Shown in pieces: positions 53,211 to 63,262 of a stretch of DNA of 64,000 nt. The stretch is from positions 1,674,001 through 1,738,000 of the forward strand of contig NZ_CP126742.1 of NCBI RefSeq assembly GCF_030246945.1, written 5' to 3'. The translations under genes were made by a program, and so were the position numbers. The number at the start of each line of letters is the position of its first letter. Position 1 is the first letter of the stretch. Origin of the DNA: Microbacterium sp. zg-Y1090. Its GTDB lineage: Bacteria > Actinomycetota > Actinomycetes > Actinomycetales > Microbacteriaceae. The notes beneath the pieces were generated by a model. The model had not been told where the DNA came from and did not search any database. It saw nothing but the letters and a program-made list of their open reading frames with translations.

Positions 53211-53519
53211 TTACTTGATGCCGGTGACCTTGACGCGCGTGAGGTCCTGGCGGTGCCCCTGGCGCTTCTTGTAACCGGTCTTGTTCTTGAACTTCTGGAT
53301 CACGATCTTCGGACCGCGCGACTCACCGAGCACCTCAGCGGTGACGGTGACCTTCGCCAGCTTGTCGGCGTCCGTCGTGACGGCATCGCCGTCGACGAGC
53401 AGGACGGCGGGAAGCTCGAGGGACTCGCCGACCTTGGCCTTCTGACGATCCAGGACGACGATCGTGCCGACCTCGACCTTCTCCTGGCGGCCACCGGCGC
53501 GCACAACTGCGTAAACCAC
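53211..53519 (-). CDS. rplU: 50S ribosomal protein L21
   Basis: A 102-residue protein beginning [18 protein letters not shown] (first residue read as Met), with [20 protein letters not shown] and TRVKVTGI at the C-terminus. The GTG at 53517-53519 was chosen; the frame extends 38 codons upstream, but that reach lacks L21 similarity and is the 5' leader. Upstream 53520-53745 contains the L21 leader and promoter region for the rplU-rpmA-obg operon. Confidence 0.95.
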   Translation of the reverse strand: MVYAVVRAGGRQEKVEVGTIVVLDRQKAKVGESLELPAVLLVDGDAVTTDADKLAKVTVTAEVLGESRGPKIVIQKFKNKTGYKKRQGHRQDLTRVKVTGIK

Positions 53520-53745
53520 TTCACACCTGTTTTCGTTCGGGAGCGCGAGGCTCCGGTTGTCTTTGCGAGACTCGCTCTGTGAAAGATAAGTCTGGGTGCC
53601 GACCGACGGCTGAAAGCCGACGTCGCCATGCACGTGCTGCCCGAAGGCTGGAGACGCGCCGCACCAAAGGTCGAGTTTAGCCGATGCCGGGCAACATGCG
53701 CAAAAGGACGGGATGCGTGTCGCGGGCGAGCCGTAGCATCGACGG

Positions 53746-54024
53746 GTGGCGATCCTGATCGACGACCCCCGCTGGCCCGCTCATGGACGGCTGTGGGCGC
53801 ATCTGGTCAGCGACAGCACGCTCGATGAACTGCACGCCTTCGCCGCGGCGAACGGCGTGCCGGCTCGCAGCTTCGATCTGGATCATTACGACGTCCCCGA
53901 ATCCAGCCACGCGCGCCTCGTGGCCGCCGGTGCGCAGCACGTGGACGGCCATGAGCTGGTGCGCCGGCTGATCGCCTCCGGCCTGCGCGTGCGGGCCCGA
54001 GACCGGACCCGCACGCAGCGCTGA
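53746..54024 (+). CDS. DUF4031 domain protein
   Basis: A 92-residue protein, essentially the whole DUF4031 domain: [21 protein letters not shown] (residues 3-23, shown in two parts: [14 protein letters not shown] and WAHLVSD), [23 protein letters not shown] and [17 protein letters not shown]. The conserved Asp, His and Trp residues hint at an enzyme or nucleic-acid binder, but the function of the family is unknown. It starts at GTG 53746 and is convergent with the RNase gene. Confidence 0.86.
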   Translation: MAILIDDPRWPAHGRLWAHLVSDSTLDELHAFAAANGVPARSFDLDHYDVPESSHARLVAAGAQHVDGHELVRRLIASGLRVRARDRTRTQR

Positions 54025-54038
54025 CGGCAGCGGCGGTG

Positions 54039-56414
54039 TTACTCGCCGTCCTTGATGTGCGGCACGGGGGTGCCGGTGAGCGCGGCCGTCGACACGCGGC
54101 GCCGGCCTCTCCCCTGTCCCGGGGCCTTCGGCTCGGGAAGGGCCTGCAGCACGGAATCCAGCAGCAGGTCCTTCTCGGTCTTCGGCGCGGACGACTCCGA
54201 CTTCTTCTTGCGGGCCTTCTTCGGGCGCTCCGCGCGGTCCGGGCGGTCGCCTCGGTCCGCGCGCGGCTCCCTCGCCTCGGTCCGGTCGGCGCGGTCGATG
54301 TCGACGGCTGCGGCCGGCTCAGCGACGGGGAGGTCCAGCGACCCGGCCATGGCCTCCTCGGGCGCGTTCTGGATGGTGGATGCCGCGATCTGCGCGAGGG
54401 CCGACTTGACGCCCTCGGTGATGACGTGGGTGCCCCCGGTGGGCGCGGGCGCAGGGGGCGCCTGGCGCGGGCGGCGCGCCGACGTGTTGCCGCCGCCGTT
54501 GCCGCGGTGCTTGACGACCGGATCGTGGTGCACGATGACACCCCGGCCGGCGCAGACGTCGCACGCCTCGCTGAAGGTCTCCAGCAGCCCGAGGCCGAGC
54601 TTCTTGCGCGTCATCTGCACGAGGCCCAGTGACGTGACCTCCGCCACCTGGTGCTTGGTGCGGTCGCGGCTGAGGCACTCCACCAGGCGGCGCAGCACCA
54701 GATCGCGGTTGGACTCGAGCACCATGTCGATGAAGTCGACGACGATGATGCCGCCGATGTCGCGCAGCCGCAGCTGGCGCACGATCTCTTCGGCCGCCTC
54801 GAGGTTGTTCTTGGTCACCGTTTCTTCGAGGTTGCCCCCGGAGCCGACGAACTTGCCGGTGTTGACGTCGATGACGGTCATCGCCTCGGTGCGGTCGATG
54901 ACGAGAGAGCCGCCCGAGGGCAGCCAGACCTTGCGGTCCAGCGCCTTCTCGATCTGCTCCGTGATGCGGAACTCGTCGAACGGATCGTGGTCGCCCTCGA
55001 ACCGCTGCACGCGGTCGAGCAGGTCGGGCGCAACGCCGGCGAGGTAGCTGGTGATGGTGTCGTAGGCGTCGTCACCCTGGATCAGCATCTTGGTGAAGTC
55101 CTCGTTGAAGACGTCACGCACGATCTTCACCAGCAGGTCCGGCTCGGAGTGCAGCAGCGCCGGGGCGCCCACGGTCTCGACCTGCTTGCTGATGTGCTCC
55201 CACTGGTTCGTCAGACGCTGCACGTCGCGGGTCAGCTGCTCCTCGGTGGCACCCTCGGCGGCGGTGCGCACGATCACCCCGCTGGACTCGGGCAGCACCT
55301 CCTTGAGGATGCGCTTCAGCCGGGCGCGCTCGGTGTCGGGGAGCTTGCGGGAGATGCCGTTCATGGCGCCGCCCGGGACGTACACGAGGTAGCGGCCGGG
55401 AAGGGAGATCTGGCTGGTCAGGCGGGCACCCTTGTGACCGACCGGGTCCTTCGTGACCTGCACGAGCACGCGGTCACCCGACTTGAGCGCCAACTCGATG
55501 CGGCGGGGCTGGTTGCCGGTCTCGACGGCATCCCAGTCGACCTCACCGGAGTACAGCACCGCGTTGCGGCCGCGCCCGATGTCGACGAAGGCCGCCTCCA
55601 TGCTGGGCAGCACGTTCTGCACGCGGCCCAGGTAGACGTTGCCGATGAGCGAGGCGTCCTGGCTGCGGGCGACGTAGTGCTCGACCAGCACGTTGTCCTC
55701 GAGCACCGCGATCTGCACGCGGCCGTTCTTGGACCGCACGATCATCTCGCGGTCCACGGCCTCGCGCCGGGCGAGGAACTCGGCCTCGGTGACGACGGTG
55801 CGGCGCCTGCCGGCCTCGCGTCCGTCGCGACGGCGCTGCTTCTTGGCCTCGAGGCGGGTGGAGCCCTTGATGCGCTGCGGCTCGGTGATGAGCTCGACGG
55901 CACGCTGGCGCGGGGCGGGTGCCGACGCTGGAGCCGAGTCGTCGTCGTCATCGCCACCACGGCGCCGTCCGCGACGACGCGACGACGAGCGGCTGGGCTG
56001 CTCGTCCTCGTCGTCCTCCGGCCGGCGACCGGGGCGCGGGGGCAGCGGTGTGATCTCCGGGGCGTAGAAGTGCAGCTCGGTCGACACCGACGAGACGAAG
56101 TTCTCCGGCAGCAGGCCGAGGCTCACCGCCGTGATGGGGCCCTTCGGTGCAGCGGGCTCCTGCGGAGTCGTGGCTTCGGCGGGAGCGTCCGTGGCCGGCT
56201 CGGCGGCGGACTCGACCGGCGCGGCATCCACCTCGGGGGCCATGTCCGTCTCGGATGCCTTCTCCGCCTCGGGTGCCGCGTCCGTCTCGGTCGAAGCCTC
56301 CCCCTCGGGTGCGGCGTCCGTGTCGGCGGGGCCGGAGGGCGCGGTGTCGCCGGAGGGCGGGGTCACCGTCTCTTCGGCATCGGTGGCAGGGGTCGTGGGG
56401 GTGTCATCGGTCAT
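54039..56414 (-). CDS. rne: Ribonuclease E/G
   Basis: Endonuclease for mRNA decay and rRNA maturation. The 791-residue protein has a long disordered acidic N-terminus (Ala/Thr/Glu/Pro, about 1-115), an Arg-rich patch (RSSSRRRGRRRG, about 140-155), an S1 RNA-binding domain (about 240-330), and the catalytic core with GGSLVIDRTEAMTVIDVN (metal-binding Asp) and GGIIVVDFIDM. The zinc-link Cys pair is CDVCAGRG. A basic tail (about 650-770: RRPRQAPPAP, KKARKKKSES) follows. This is the actinobacterial architecture, with the disordered part before the core. Start 56414 has AAGGAGT 8 bases upstream. Confidence 0.93.
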   Translation of the reverse strand: MTDDTPTTPATDAEETVTPPSGDTAPSGPADTDAAPEGEASTETDAAPEAEKASETDMAPEVDAAPVESAAEPATDAPAEATTPQEPAAPKGPITAVSLGLLPENFVSSVSTELHFYAPEITPLPPRPGRRPEDDEDEQPSRSSSRRRGRRRGGDDDDDSAPASAPAPRQRAVELITEPQRIKGSTRLEAKKQRRRDGREAGRRRTVVTEAEFLARREAVDREMIVRSKNGRVQIAVLEDNVLVEHYVARSQDASLIGNVYLGRVQNVLPSMEAAFVDIGRGRNAVLYSGEVDWDAVETGNQPRRIELALKSGDRVLVQVTKDPVGHKGARLTSQISLPGRYLVYVPGGAMNGISRKLPDTERARLKRILKEVLPESSGVIVRTAAEGATEEQLTRDVQRLTNQWEHISKQVETVGAPALLHSEPDLLVKIVRDVFNEDFTKMLIQGDDAYDTITSYLAGVAPDLLDRVQRFEGDHDPFDEFRITEQIEKALDRKVWLPSGGSLVIDRTEAMTVIDVNTGKFVGSGGNLEETVTKNNLEAAEEIVRQLRLRDIGGIIVVDFIDMVLESNRDLVLRRLVECLSRDRTKHQVAEVTSLGLVQMTRKKLGLGLLETFSEACDVCAGRGVIVHHDPVVKHRGNGGGNTSARRPRQAPPAPAPTGGTHVITEGVKSALAQIAASTIQNAPEEAMAGSLDLPVAEPAAAVDIDRADRTEAREPRADRGDRPDRAERPKKARKKKSESSAPKTEKDLLLDSVLQALPEPKAPGQGRGRRRVSTAALTGTPVPHIKDGE

Positions 56415-56707
56415 CACCGGCGTACTCCTTGCGGGCGACACCGCGCGTCGCCCGGCGAAATCTCGTGCGGGGCCGCTGTCGTCTCGTCTTTCACGATGCG
56501 GCTCGCGAACTCTCACTCGGTCTGCAGCCGGCTCGTTGGCGGCTGCGCTGGGCGTTCATCGCCCGAAGTCTTCGGTGATGCGGTCGCGGCGCGGCCGCGG
56601 GTGCATCACCGACCATTATCGCACTATCGGTGCATCTTGTGTTCGCGGAATGCCCGCCGGTCCCGTCGTGTCGTGAGGGGGCGCCGCGGCGATGGAATAA
56701 TCCGGAC
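56415..56707. other. Divergent region between rne and the VKOR-like gene
   Basis: 293 bases with no credible gene. Contains the rne leader (ribosome-binding site AAGGAGT on the minus strand near 56424) and an AT-richer patch around 56610-56640 (attatcgcactatcgg) that may hold the rne promoter. Confidence 0.4.
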
Positions 56708-57283
56708 ATGGCAGAGACCCGATCGCAGCGCCCGTCCATCCTCGCCGTGTGGCTGATCATGGCGGGTCTGATCGGCTGGTGGGCGTCCTTCTCGCTCACC
56801 ATGGAGCGGTTCGCGCTGCTGGCCGACCCCGAGGCGATCGCCTCGTGCGACTTCAGCCTGCTGGTGCAGTGCACGGCCAACCTGGAGTCCGCACAGGGCA
56901 GCGTCTTCGGCTTCCCCAACCCGATCCTGGGCCTGGCCGGGTGGGTCGCGCCGATCGTGGTGGGCTTCGCCCTGCTGGCGGGGGCGCGCTTCGCGCGGTG
57001 GTTCTGGTGGTGCTTCTGGGCGGGTATGGCGTTCGCGTTCGGGTTCGTGATCTGGCTCATCGCGCAGAGCGTATTCAGCCTCAACACGCTGTGCCCGTGG
57101 TGCATGGTGACCTGGGCGGTGACCATTCCGTCGTTCTACGCCGTGACGGTGCAGACGCTCCGGGAATCCGGCGTGCGGTGGGCGGCGAAGCTGGGCGCCT
57201 GGGTGCCGCTGATGACGATCGTGACCTATGCGGTGGTCGCTCTGATCGCCCAGCTGCGCCTGGACTGGATGGCGCAGCTCTGA
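56708..57283 (+). CDS. Vitamin K epoxide reductase (VKOR) family protein
   Basis: Re-oxidises a periplasmic disulfide carrier by passing electrons to quinone, the role DsbB plays in other bacteria. The 191-residue membrane protein has four to five helices, the loop Cys pair Cys47/Cys55 (CDFSLLVQC), the conserved Ser-rich GSVFGFPNPILG, and the redox motif CPWC (Cys129/Cys132). No DsbA-like thioredoxin domain is fused, so the partner is separate. ATG 56708 was chosen at MAETRSQRPS; upstream extension is non-conserved. Confidence 0.93.
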   Translation: MAETRSQRPSILAVWLIMAGLIGWWASFSLTMERFALLADPEAIASCDFSLLVQCTANLESAQGSVFGFPNPILGLAGWVAPIVVGFALLAGARFARWFWWCFWAGMAFAFGFVIWLIAQSVFSLNTLCPWCMVTWAVTIPSFYAVTVQTLRESGVRWAAKLGAWVPLMTIVTYAVVALIAQLRLDWMAQL

Positions 57284-57337
57284 CGCCGCGTCGGTCTTCC
57301 CGAGGGTGACCGGGGAAGGCCGGTCGCGCGGACGAAG

Positions 57338-57379
57338 AACCGGCATCCGCCACGGATGACCCGGGAGCGGATGCCGGTT
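57338..57379. terminator. Bidirectional terminator between the VKOR gene and ndk
   Basis: AACCGGCATCCGC (57338-57350) is the exact complement of GCGGATGCCGGTT (57367-57379), a 13-bp stem with a 16-base loop. T-richer bases follow on both sides (ttcttcg on the minus, tttcgg on the plus). It serves both convergent genes. Confidence 0.75.
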
Positions 57380-57439
57380 TCGGTACCGCGCGACGCCGGG
57401 CTCAGCGCGTGCGCTTGCCTGCCGACGTGTCGCGGGAGG

Positions 57440-57853
57440 TCAGAACCAGATCGCGAGTTCGCGCGCGGCGGACTCGGGGCTGTCGGAACCGTGGACGAGG
57501 TTCTGCTGCACGGCGACGCCCCAGTCGCGGCCGAAGTCGCCGCGGATGGTGCCCGGTGCGGCGGTCGTGGGGTCGGTCGTGCCCGCGAGGGAGCGGAACC
57601 CCTCGATCACGCGGTTGCCGGCCAGCCGGATCGCCACGGACGGGCCCGACATCATGAACTCCACCAGCGGCTCGTAGAACGGCTTGCCGGCGTGCTCGGC
57701 GTAGTGCGCCTCGAGGCGCTCGCGATCGGGCTCCACGAGCCGCAGGTCGACGAGGGAGTACCCCTTCGCCTCGATGCGGGCGAGGATCGTGCCGGTGAGG
57801 CCGCGGGCGACGCCGTCCGGCTTGACGAGGACGAGGGTTTCTTCGGTGGCCAT
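57440..57853 (-). CDS. ndk: Nucleoside diphosphate kinase
   Basis: Balances NTP pools through a phospho-His intermediate. The 137-residue protein reads METE-like at the start (MATEETLVLVKPDGVARGL), with LVDLRLVEPDRE, GPSVAIRLAGNRVIEGFRSL and the active-site NLVHGSDSPESA (catalytic His). The start at 57853 matches the family length; the longer frame is not conserved. It follows the DUF4233 gene by 4 bases. Confidence 0.96.
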   Translation of the reverse strand: MATEETLVLVKPDGVARGLTGTILARIEAKGYSLVDLRLVEPDRERLEAHYAEHAGKPFYEPLVEFMMSGPSVAIRLAGNRVIEGFRSLAGTTDPTTAAPGTIRGDFGRDWGVAVQQNLVHGSDSPESAARELAIWF

Positions 57854-57857
57854 GGTG

Positions 57858-58268
57858 TCAGTCTCCGTTTCGCTGTTCGGCTCCGCCGGCCAGGCGCGCG
57901 TTGCGCCGGTCCAGCGAGGCCCCCTTGATGGTGGCATACGCCCACATGCCGCCGAAAATGAGGGCGACCAGCAGCAGCGCGGGCACGAGGAGGGCGCCGA
58001 GCGCCACGACCACCTGCAGCACCCACCCGAAGGCGATCGCCCAGGGGTGGCGCACGAGGCCGGCCGTCACGACCATCAGCACGGCGACCACGCTGCCGGC
58101 CACCACGCCCCACCAATCCTCGATGCCGGCGGGGAGCACCTTCAGTCCGAAGATCACCAGCCCCGCGAGGAAGGCGATGACCGCCTCGAACACCAGCACG
58201 ATCGACGCCAGGGACTCCTGTGCTCCGCGCGGCCGGCGCGGCCGCGGCGTGCGTGTCGCTGCGGTCAT
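57858..58268 (-). CDS. DUF4233 membrane protein
   Basis: A 136-residue actinobacterial membrane protein, nearly always between folC and ndk. It has four predicted helices (SIVLVFEAVIAFLAGLVIFG, VVAGSVVAVLMVVTAGLV, AIAFGWVLQVVVALGALLVP, LLLVALIFGGMWAYATIKG). It starts at 58268, overlapping the folC stop (ATGA). Function unknown; the conserved neighbourhood suggests a housekeeping role. Confidence 0.87.
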   Translation of the reverse strand: MTAATRTPRPRRPRGAQESLASIVLVFEAVIAFLAGLVIFGLKVLPAGIEDWWGVVAGSVVAVLMVVTAGLVRHPWAIAFGWVLQVVVALGALLVPALLLVALIFGGMWAYATIKGASLDRRNARLAGGAEQRNGD

Positions 58269-59617
58269 CCCTGCCACCCGCCCTTCCAGTCCTCGGCCGC
58301 CGCAAGCGCGATGGCCTCACCCGCCAGCAGCACGCTGCCGGCGATGACGACGGCGCGGCGATCGGATGCCGCTGCCCACGCCCGTGCCGCCTCGGTCGCC
58401 TCGGAAAGGTCGCCGTGCACGGTCACGGCGGTGCCCGCCTCCTCCACCAGGTCGGCCACGGTGTCGGCGTCGGCGGCACGCTCGGACAGCGGAGCGGTGG
58501 CGAACACGTGCGCCGCTGCCGGCGCGAGTTCGGCCACCACCCCGGCGACGTCCTTGTCCGCGAGCACGCCGAGCACGATCCCCCACTGGTCGAAGTCGAA
58601 TGCCGACCCCAGCGCCCTGACGAGAGCTGTCGCGCCGTGCGGGTTGTGGGCACTGTCGACGAAGACCGTCGGCGAGATGCCGAGCAGCTGCAGGCGCCCC
58701 GGAGACGTCGCCTCGGCGAGGCCTTCGGTGATGACGTCGGGCGCGATCGGTCGGTCTCCTGCCCCGATGAGGGACTCGACCGCAGCGATCGCGAGCGCGG
58801 CGTTGTGCGCCTGATGCTCCCCGTACAGCGGCAGGTACAGCCCGTCGTAGGTTCCCGCCAGACCGCGCACCGAGATCTGCTGCCCACCGACGGCGAGGCG
58901 GTCATCGGTCAGCGCGAAGCGTTCGCCCTCGAAGGCGACGGAGGTGTCATGGGATGCCGCGGCGGCCCGCAGCACCCGCTCCGCGGCGGGATCCTGCCGC
59001 GCCGACACGACGGCCGAGCCGTCCTTGATGATCCCGGCCTTCACCTGGGCGATCTCCGCGATGGTGCCGCCGAGGCGGTCGGCGTGGTCCAGGGCGATGG
59101 GCGCGAAGACGGCGACGTCGGCGTCGGCGTTGTTCGTGGCATCCCACGAACCGCCCATGCCCACTTCGATCACCGCGACGTCGACGGGCGCATCGGCGAA
59201 GACCGCGAAGGCCAGCGCCGTCAGCAGCTCGAAGAAGGTCAGCGGCTCCTCGCCGGCGGCGGTGAGCTCGGCGTCGACGATCTCGACGAACGGGGTGATC
59301 TCGTCCCACGCGTCGGCGACGGCGCCATCGGTCGCCGGCTCGCCGTCGATCATCATCCGCTCGGTGAAGCGCTCCAGGTGGGGGCTCGTGAACAGCCCGG
59401 TGCGCAGCCCGTGGGCGCGCACCAGGCTCTCGACGATGCGACTGGTCGACGTCTTGCCGTTCGTGCCCGTCACGTGGACGACGCGGTAGGTGCGCTGCGG
59501 GTCGCCGAGGTAGTCCAGCAGCCGACCTGTGCGCTCCTTGCGCGGCTGCACCCAGCGCTCTCCCGCCCGCGAGAGAAGCGTCTCGTAGACGGCGTCTGCC
59601 CTGCTCCGGTCACTCAT
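58265..59617 (-). CDS. folC: Folylpolyglutamate / dihydrofolate synthase
   Basis: Adds glutamates to folates, and in many bacteria also makes dihydrofolate. The 450-residue Mur-ligase-type protein has the P-loop [13 protein letters not shown] (about 49-61), HLERFTERM, a Mg/ATP site [16 protein letters not shown], the segment [11 protein letters not shown], and a C-terminal ligase domain with [12 protein letters not shown]. It overlaps both ileS (4 bases upstream) and the DUF4233 gene. Confidence 0.94.
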   Translation of the reverse strand: MSDRSRADAVYETLLSRAGERWVQPRKERTGRLLDYLGDPQRTYRVVHVTGTNGKTSTSRIVESLVRAHGLRTGLFTSPHLERFTERMMIDGEPATDGAVADAWDEITPFVEIVDAELTAAGEEPLTFFELLTALAFAVFADAPVDVAVIEVGMGGSWDATNNADADVAVFAPIALDHADRLGGTIAEIAQVKAGIIKDGSAVVSARQDPAAERVLRAAAASHDTSVAFEGERFALTDDRLAVGGQQISVRGLAGTYDGLYLPLYGEHQAHNAALAIAAVESLIGAGDRPIAPDVITEGLAEATSPGRLQLLGISPTVFVDSAHNPHGATALVRALGSAFDFDQWGIVLGVLADKDVAGVVAELAPAAAHVFATAPLSERAADADTVADLVEEAGTAVTVHGDLSEATEAARAWAAASDRRAVVIAGSVLLAGEAIALAAAEDWKGGWQG

Positions 59618-62600
59618 GCGCTCACCCGGCTCACTGCGACGAAGATCCCGCCCTCATTGGCGTAGGTGCCCGCCGGCACGTAGCCGACGTGGTCGGGCAT
59701 GCCGCCGAAGACCTCCGCGTGCCACTGGTCGCTCTGCGTGTCCGCGGGCAGTGCGATGTCGCGTCCGGCGACGCGTGCGGCGAAGTCGACCGCGAGGGTC
59801 TCTCCCGCGACGTCGGCGGCATCCGCCCCGGTCTCCAGCGCGTCGGCGTCAGCGGTCGATTCCAGCAGCAGCTGCAGGCGGATGCGGTCGCTCACCTCGA
59901 ACCCGGCCGCCTTGCGGGTGTCCTGCACGGCGCGAACGATGTCGCGGGCGAAGCCCTCGGCCTCGAGTTCCGGGGTCGTGGTGGTGTCCAGCAGCACGAA
60001 GCCCGCACCGGGAAGCAGCGCCAGCGCCTCGCCCTCGGGGCGCCCGCTGGTCTCGAGCACCAGGTCGTACTCACCCGGCTCGAGCGCGACACCGCCGGCG
60101 GTCACGACACCGTCGTGCTGCGACCAGTCGCCGTCCTTCGCCGCCCGGATGACCTGCTGCACCTGCTTGCCGAGGCGCGGCCCGGCAGCGCGGGCGTTGA
60201 CCGACAGCCGGTGGGTGATGCCGTACTCCGCCGCCGTCTCGTCGCGCAGCGGCGCCAGCTTCACGGCCTTGACGTTCAGCTCGTCCCGCAGGATGTCGTC
60301 GAACTGCGCGAGTCCGTCGGCGTCGGCGGTGACGACGGTCAGCAGCGGCAGCGGCAGGCGCACGCGCTTGCCCTCGCGCTTGCGCAGCGCGTTGGCGACA
60401 CTGGTGACCTCGCGGACCGCGTCCATCGCGGTGCGGATGTCGGATGCCGCGGGGAACGCGTCGGCATCCGGCCAGTCCTGCAGGTGCACGCTGCGTCCGC
60501 CGGTGAGACCCTGCCAGATCTGCTCGGAGATGAGCGGGATGAGCGGCGCCGCCACTCGGGTGACGGTCTCGAGCACCGTGTAGAGCGTGTCGAAGGCCTC
60601 GCGGCTGGCCGGGTCGTCGGTGACGCCCGTCCAGAACCGGTCGCGCGAGCGGCGGATGTACCAGTTGGTCAGCGCCTCGGCGAACTCCCGCAGCTTCGTC
60701 GCAGCCGTCGTGGAGTCCAGCGCATCGAGCTCCGTGGCGACATCACGCACGAGGTCGCCCGTGAGCGCAAGGATGTAGCGGTCGAGCACGTTGGTCGAGT
60801 CGGTGCGCCACGATGCCTGGTATCCCTCACCGTCCGCCCCGCCGGCGGCGTTGGCGTAGGTGGCGAAGAAGTACCACGTGTTCCACAGCGGCAGAAGGAA
60901 CTCGCGCACACCCGCGCGGATGCCCTCCTCCGTGACGATGAGGTTGCCGCCGCGCAGCACGGAGCTGGCCATCAGGAACCAGCGCATCGCGTCGGAGCCG
61001 TCACGGTCGAACACCTCGGACACGTCCGGGTAGTTGCGCAGCGACTTCGACATCTTCAGCCCGTCGCTGCCGAGCACGATGCCGTGGCAGGCGACTCCGG
61101 TGAACGCGGGACGGTCGAACAGCGCGCCCGAGAGCACGTGCATGACATAGAACCAGCCGCGGGTCTGCCCGATGTACTCGACGATGAAGTCCGCCGGCGC
61201 GTGCTCGTCGAACCACTCGCGGTTCTCGAACGGGTAGTGCACCTGCGCGTACGGCATCGATCCCGAGTCGAACCACACGTCGAACACGTCCTTGATGCGC
61301 CGCATCGTGGACTGGCCGGTGGGGTCGTCGGGGTTCGGCCGCGTGAGTTCGTCGATGTACGGGCGGTGCAGGTCGACCTCGCCCTCGGCATTGCGCGGCA
61401 GGCGTCCGAAGTCGCGCTCGATCTCCTCGAGCGAGCCGTAGACGTCCACGCGCGGGTGCGCGGGGTCGTCGCTGCGCCACACCGGGATCGGCGAACCCCA
61501 ATAGCGGTTGCGGCTGATCGACCAGTCGCGCGCGCCTTCGAGCCACTTGCCGAACTGGCCGTGCTTGACGTTCTCGGGCGCCCAGGTGATCTGCTCGTTC
61601 AGCTCGATGAGGCGGTCCTTGATCGCCGTGACGCGCACGAACCAGCTCGAGACGGCCTTGTAGATGAGCGGGTTGCGGCACCGCCAGCAGTGCGGGTACG
61701 AGTGCTCGTAGCTGGCCTCGCGCAGCAGTCGTCCCTCGGCCTTGAGCAGGCGGATGAGCGGGCGGTTGGCATCCATCCACAGCTCACCGGCGACGTCGGA
61801 GACCTGCGGCAGGAACCGCCCGCCGTCGTCGAGGCTCATGATCAGCGGGATGCCGGCGGCTTCGGTGATGCGCTGGTCGTCCTCACCGTAGGCCGGCGCC
61901 TGGTGCACGATGCCGGTGCCGTCGCTGGTGGTGACGTACTCGTCGACGAGGATGCGCCACGCGTTCTGCGTGCCCCAGGCCTCGGCGTCGGCGTAATAGT
62001 CGAACAGCCGGTCGTACTGCACGTCGGCGAGATCGGCGCCCCGCACGGTCTGCTGCACGGCGGCACGGGCGTCCTCGGCGCTGTCGTAGCCGAGGTCCTT
62101 CGCGTAGCCGGCCAGCAGGTCCTCGGCCAGCAGGTAGCGGTGAGACTCCCCCTCGGCACGGTCTTCGTGCACGTCGGCGGCGCCGTGGGGGCCCCCGGGG
62201 ACCACGACGTAGGTGATGTCCGGCCCGACGGCGAGCGCGAGGTTGGTCGGGAGGGTCCACGGGGTGGTGGTCCAGGCGAGCGCGCGCACGGCGGTGAGTC
62301 CGAGCGTCTCGGCCTTCACGCCGACGAGCGGGAAGGTCACCGTGACCGACGGGTCCTGACGCATCTTGTAGACGTCGTCGTCCATGCGCAGCTCGTGGTT
62401 CGACAGCGGAGTCTCGTCCCGCCAGCAGTACGGCAGCACGCGGTGGCCCTCATAGGCGAGGTCCTTGTCGTAGAGGCTCTTGAAAGCCCAGAGCACCGAC
62501 TCCATGAAACCGGTGTCGAGGGTCTTGTACCCGCGCTCGAAGTCGACCCAGCGGGCCTGGCGGGTGACGTAGTCCTCCCACTCGCGGGTGTAGGCGAGCA

Positions 62601-63039
62601 CCGACGAGCGCGCCTTGTCGTTGAACGCGGCCAGACCCATCTGCTCGATCTGGCTCTTCTCGGTGATGCCGAGCTGCTTCATCGCCTCGAGCTCGGCGGG
62701 CAGTCCGTGGGTGTCCCACCCGAAGACGCGATCGACCTTCTTGCCGCGCATGGTCTGGAACCGCGGGAAGAGGTCCTTGGCGTACCCCGTCAGCAGGTGC
62801 CCGTAGTGCGGCAGGCCGTTGGCGAACGGCGGGCCGTCGTAGAACACCCACTCCGGGGCGCCCTCCCGCTGCGCGATGGAGGCGCGGAAGGTGTCGTCTT
62901 GGCGCCAGAAGTCCAGGACGTCCTTCTCGATGTCGGGGAAGCGCGGGTTGGGCACGACACCGGCGGCGGGGCCGAACGAGGCGCCGGGGGCCGACGCGGC
63001 GTCGGTCGATGCGCTCGTCGAGGGGCGAGGGTAGGTCAT
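59614..63039 (-). CDS. ileS: Isoleucyl-tRNA synthetase
   Basis: Charges tRNA-Ile and edits valine. The 1141-residue class Ia enzyme has the HIGH-type HYGH at residues 78-81 (in [11 protein letters not shown]) and KMSKS at 662-666 ([12 protein letters not shown]), with a large editing insertion and a long C-terminal domain. The length and the NGLPHYGH form place it with the IleS2-like (eukaryote-type) enzymes, which in other bacteria are often naturally resistant to mupirocin. It is headed by a T-box riboswitch and starts the ileS-folC-DUF4233-ndk operon. Confidence 0.96.
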   Translation of the reverse strand: MTYPRPSTSASTDAASAPGASFGPAAGVVPNPRFPDIEKDVLDFWRQDDTFRASIAQREGAPEWVFYDGPPFANGLPHYGHLLTGYAKDLFPRFQTMRGKKVDRVFGWDTHGLPAELEAMKQLGITEKSQIEQMGLAAFNDKARSSVLAYTREWEDYVTRQARWVDFERGYKTLDTGFMESVLWAFKSLYDKDLAYEGHRVLPYCWRDETPLSNHELRMDDDVYKMRQDPSVTVTFPLVGVKAETLGLTAVRALAWTTTPWTLPTNLALAVGPDITYVVVPGGPHGAADVHEDRAEGESHRYLLAEDLLAGYAKDLGYDSAEDARAAVQQTVRGADLADVQYDRLFDYYADAEAWGTQNAWRILVDEYVTTSDGTGIVHQAPAYGEDDQRITEAAGIPLIMSLDDGGRFLPQVSDVAGELWMDANRPLIRLLKAEGRLLREASYEHSYPHCWRCRNPLIYKAVSSWFVRVTAIKDRLIELNEQITWAPENVKHGQFGKWLEGARDWSISRNRYWGSPIPVWRSDDPAHPRVDVYGSLEEIERDFGRLPRNAEGEVDLHRPYIDELTRPNPDDPTGQSTMRRIKDVFDVWFDSGSMPYAQVHYPFENREWFDEHAPADFIVEYIGQTRGWFYVMHVLSGALFDRPAFTGVACHGIVLGSDGLKMSKSLRNYPDVSEVFDRDGSDAMRWFLMASSVLRGGNLIVTEEGIRAGVREFLLPLWNTWYFFATYANAAGGADGEGYQASWRTDSTNVLDRYILALTGDLVRDVATELDALDSTTAATKLREFAEALTNWYIRRSRDRFWTGVTDDPASREAFDTLYTVLETVTRVAAPLIPLISEQIWQGLTGGRSVHLQDWPDADAFPAASDIRTAMDAVREVTSVANALRKREGKRVRLPLPLLTVVTADADGLAQFDDILRDELNVKAVKLAPLRDETAAEYGITHRLSVNARAAGPRLGKQVQQVIRAAKDGDWSQHDGVVTAGGVALEPGEYDLVLETSGRPEGEALALLPGAGFVLLDTTTTPELEAEGFARDIVRAVQDTRKAAGFEVSDRIRLQLLLESTADADALETGADAADVAGETLAVDFAARVAGRDIALPADTQSDQWHAEVFGGMPDHVGYVPAGTYANEGGIFVAVSRVSA

Positions 63040-63044
63040 GTCAC

Positions 63045-63229
63045 TCCAGCAGGTTGCGATGCGTCCTGCGAGGACGACCCGTAGGCCGCGGTACCACCCC
63101 GCGTGATCCCCGGCTGGCGCCGTGGACCCTCTCTCACTGCGGCTGTCACGGGCCTGCCCCGCTCGGTTCTACTGGCGGTTTCCCGCGTTCTTCCGAGAGC
63201 TCCCCGGTGATGGCCGGATCGATGCTGGT
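63045..63229 (-). promoter_or_regulatory. Translational T-box riboswitch of ileS
   Basis: Minus-strand leader that senses uncharged tRNA-Ile. The Stem I specifier loop reads CCATCACC with the isoleucine codon ATC at 63211-63209, followed by GGGGAGCTCTCGGAAGAACG, the conserved segment of actinobacterial ileS T-boxes. The T-box sequence GGGTGGTACCGCGG lies at 63099-63086, and a stable hairpin (CGTCCTCGCAGGACG, near 63076-63062) precedes the ribosome-binding site CTGGAG. With no terminator U-run, it should act by hiding or freeing that site, the translational class known from actinobacteria. Confidence 0.88.
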
Positions 63230-63235
63230 CGTCCG

Positions 63236-63241
63236 ATTGTA
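63236..63241 (-). promoter_or_regulatory. Probable -10 element of the ileS promoter
   Basis: TACAAT on the minus strand, 7 bases before the proposed start of the T-box RNA (near 63229). The -35 region, upstream near 63259-63264, is poor (ATGCGC) and would overlap the start codon of the plus-strand gene at 63263. Confidence 0.45.
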
Positions 63242-63262
63242 CGCGTCCGTAGGCTGGAGCGC

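Noticed and set aside
61001..61780. Minus-strand frame within ileS in another phase
   Set aside because: Arg/Pro/Ala-rich shadow of the synthetase, no start context.
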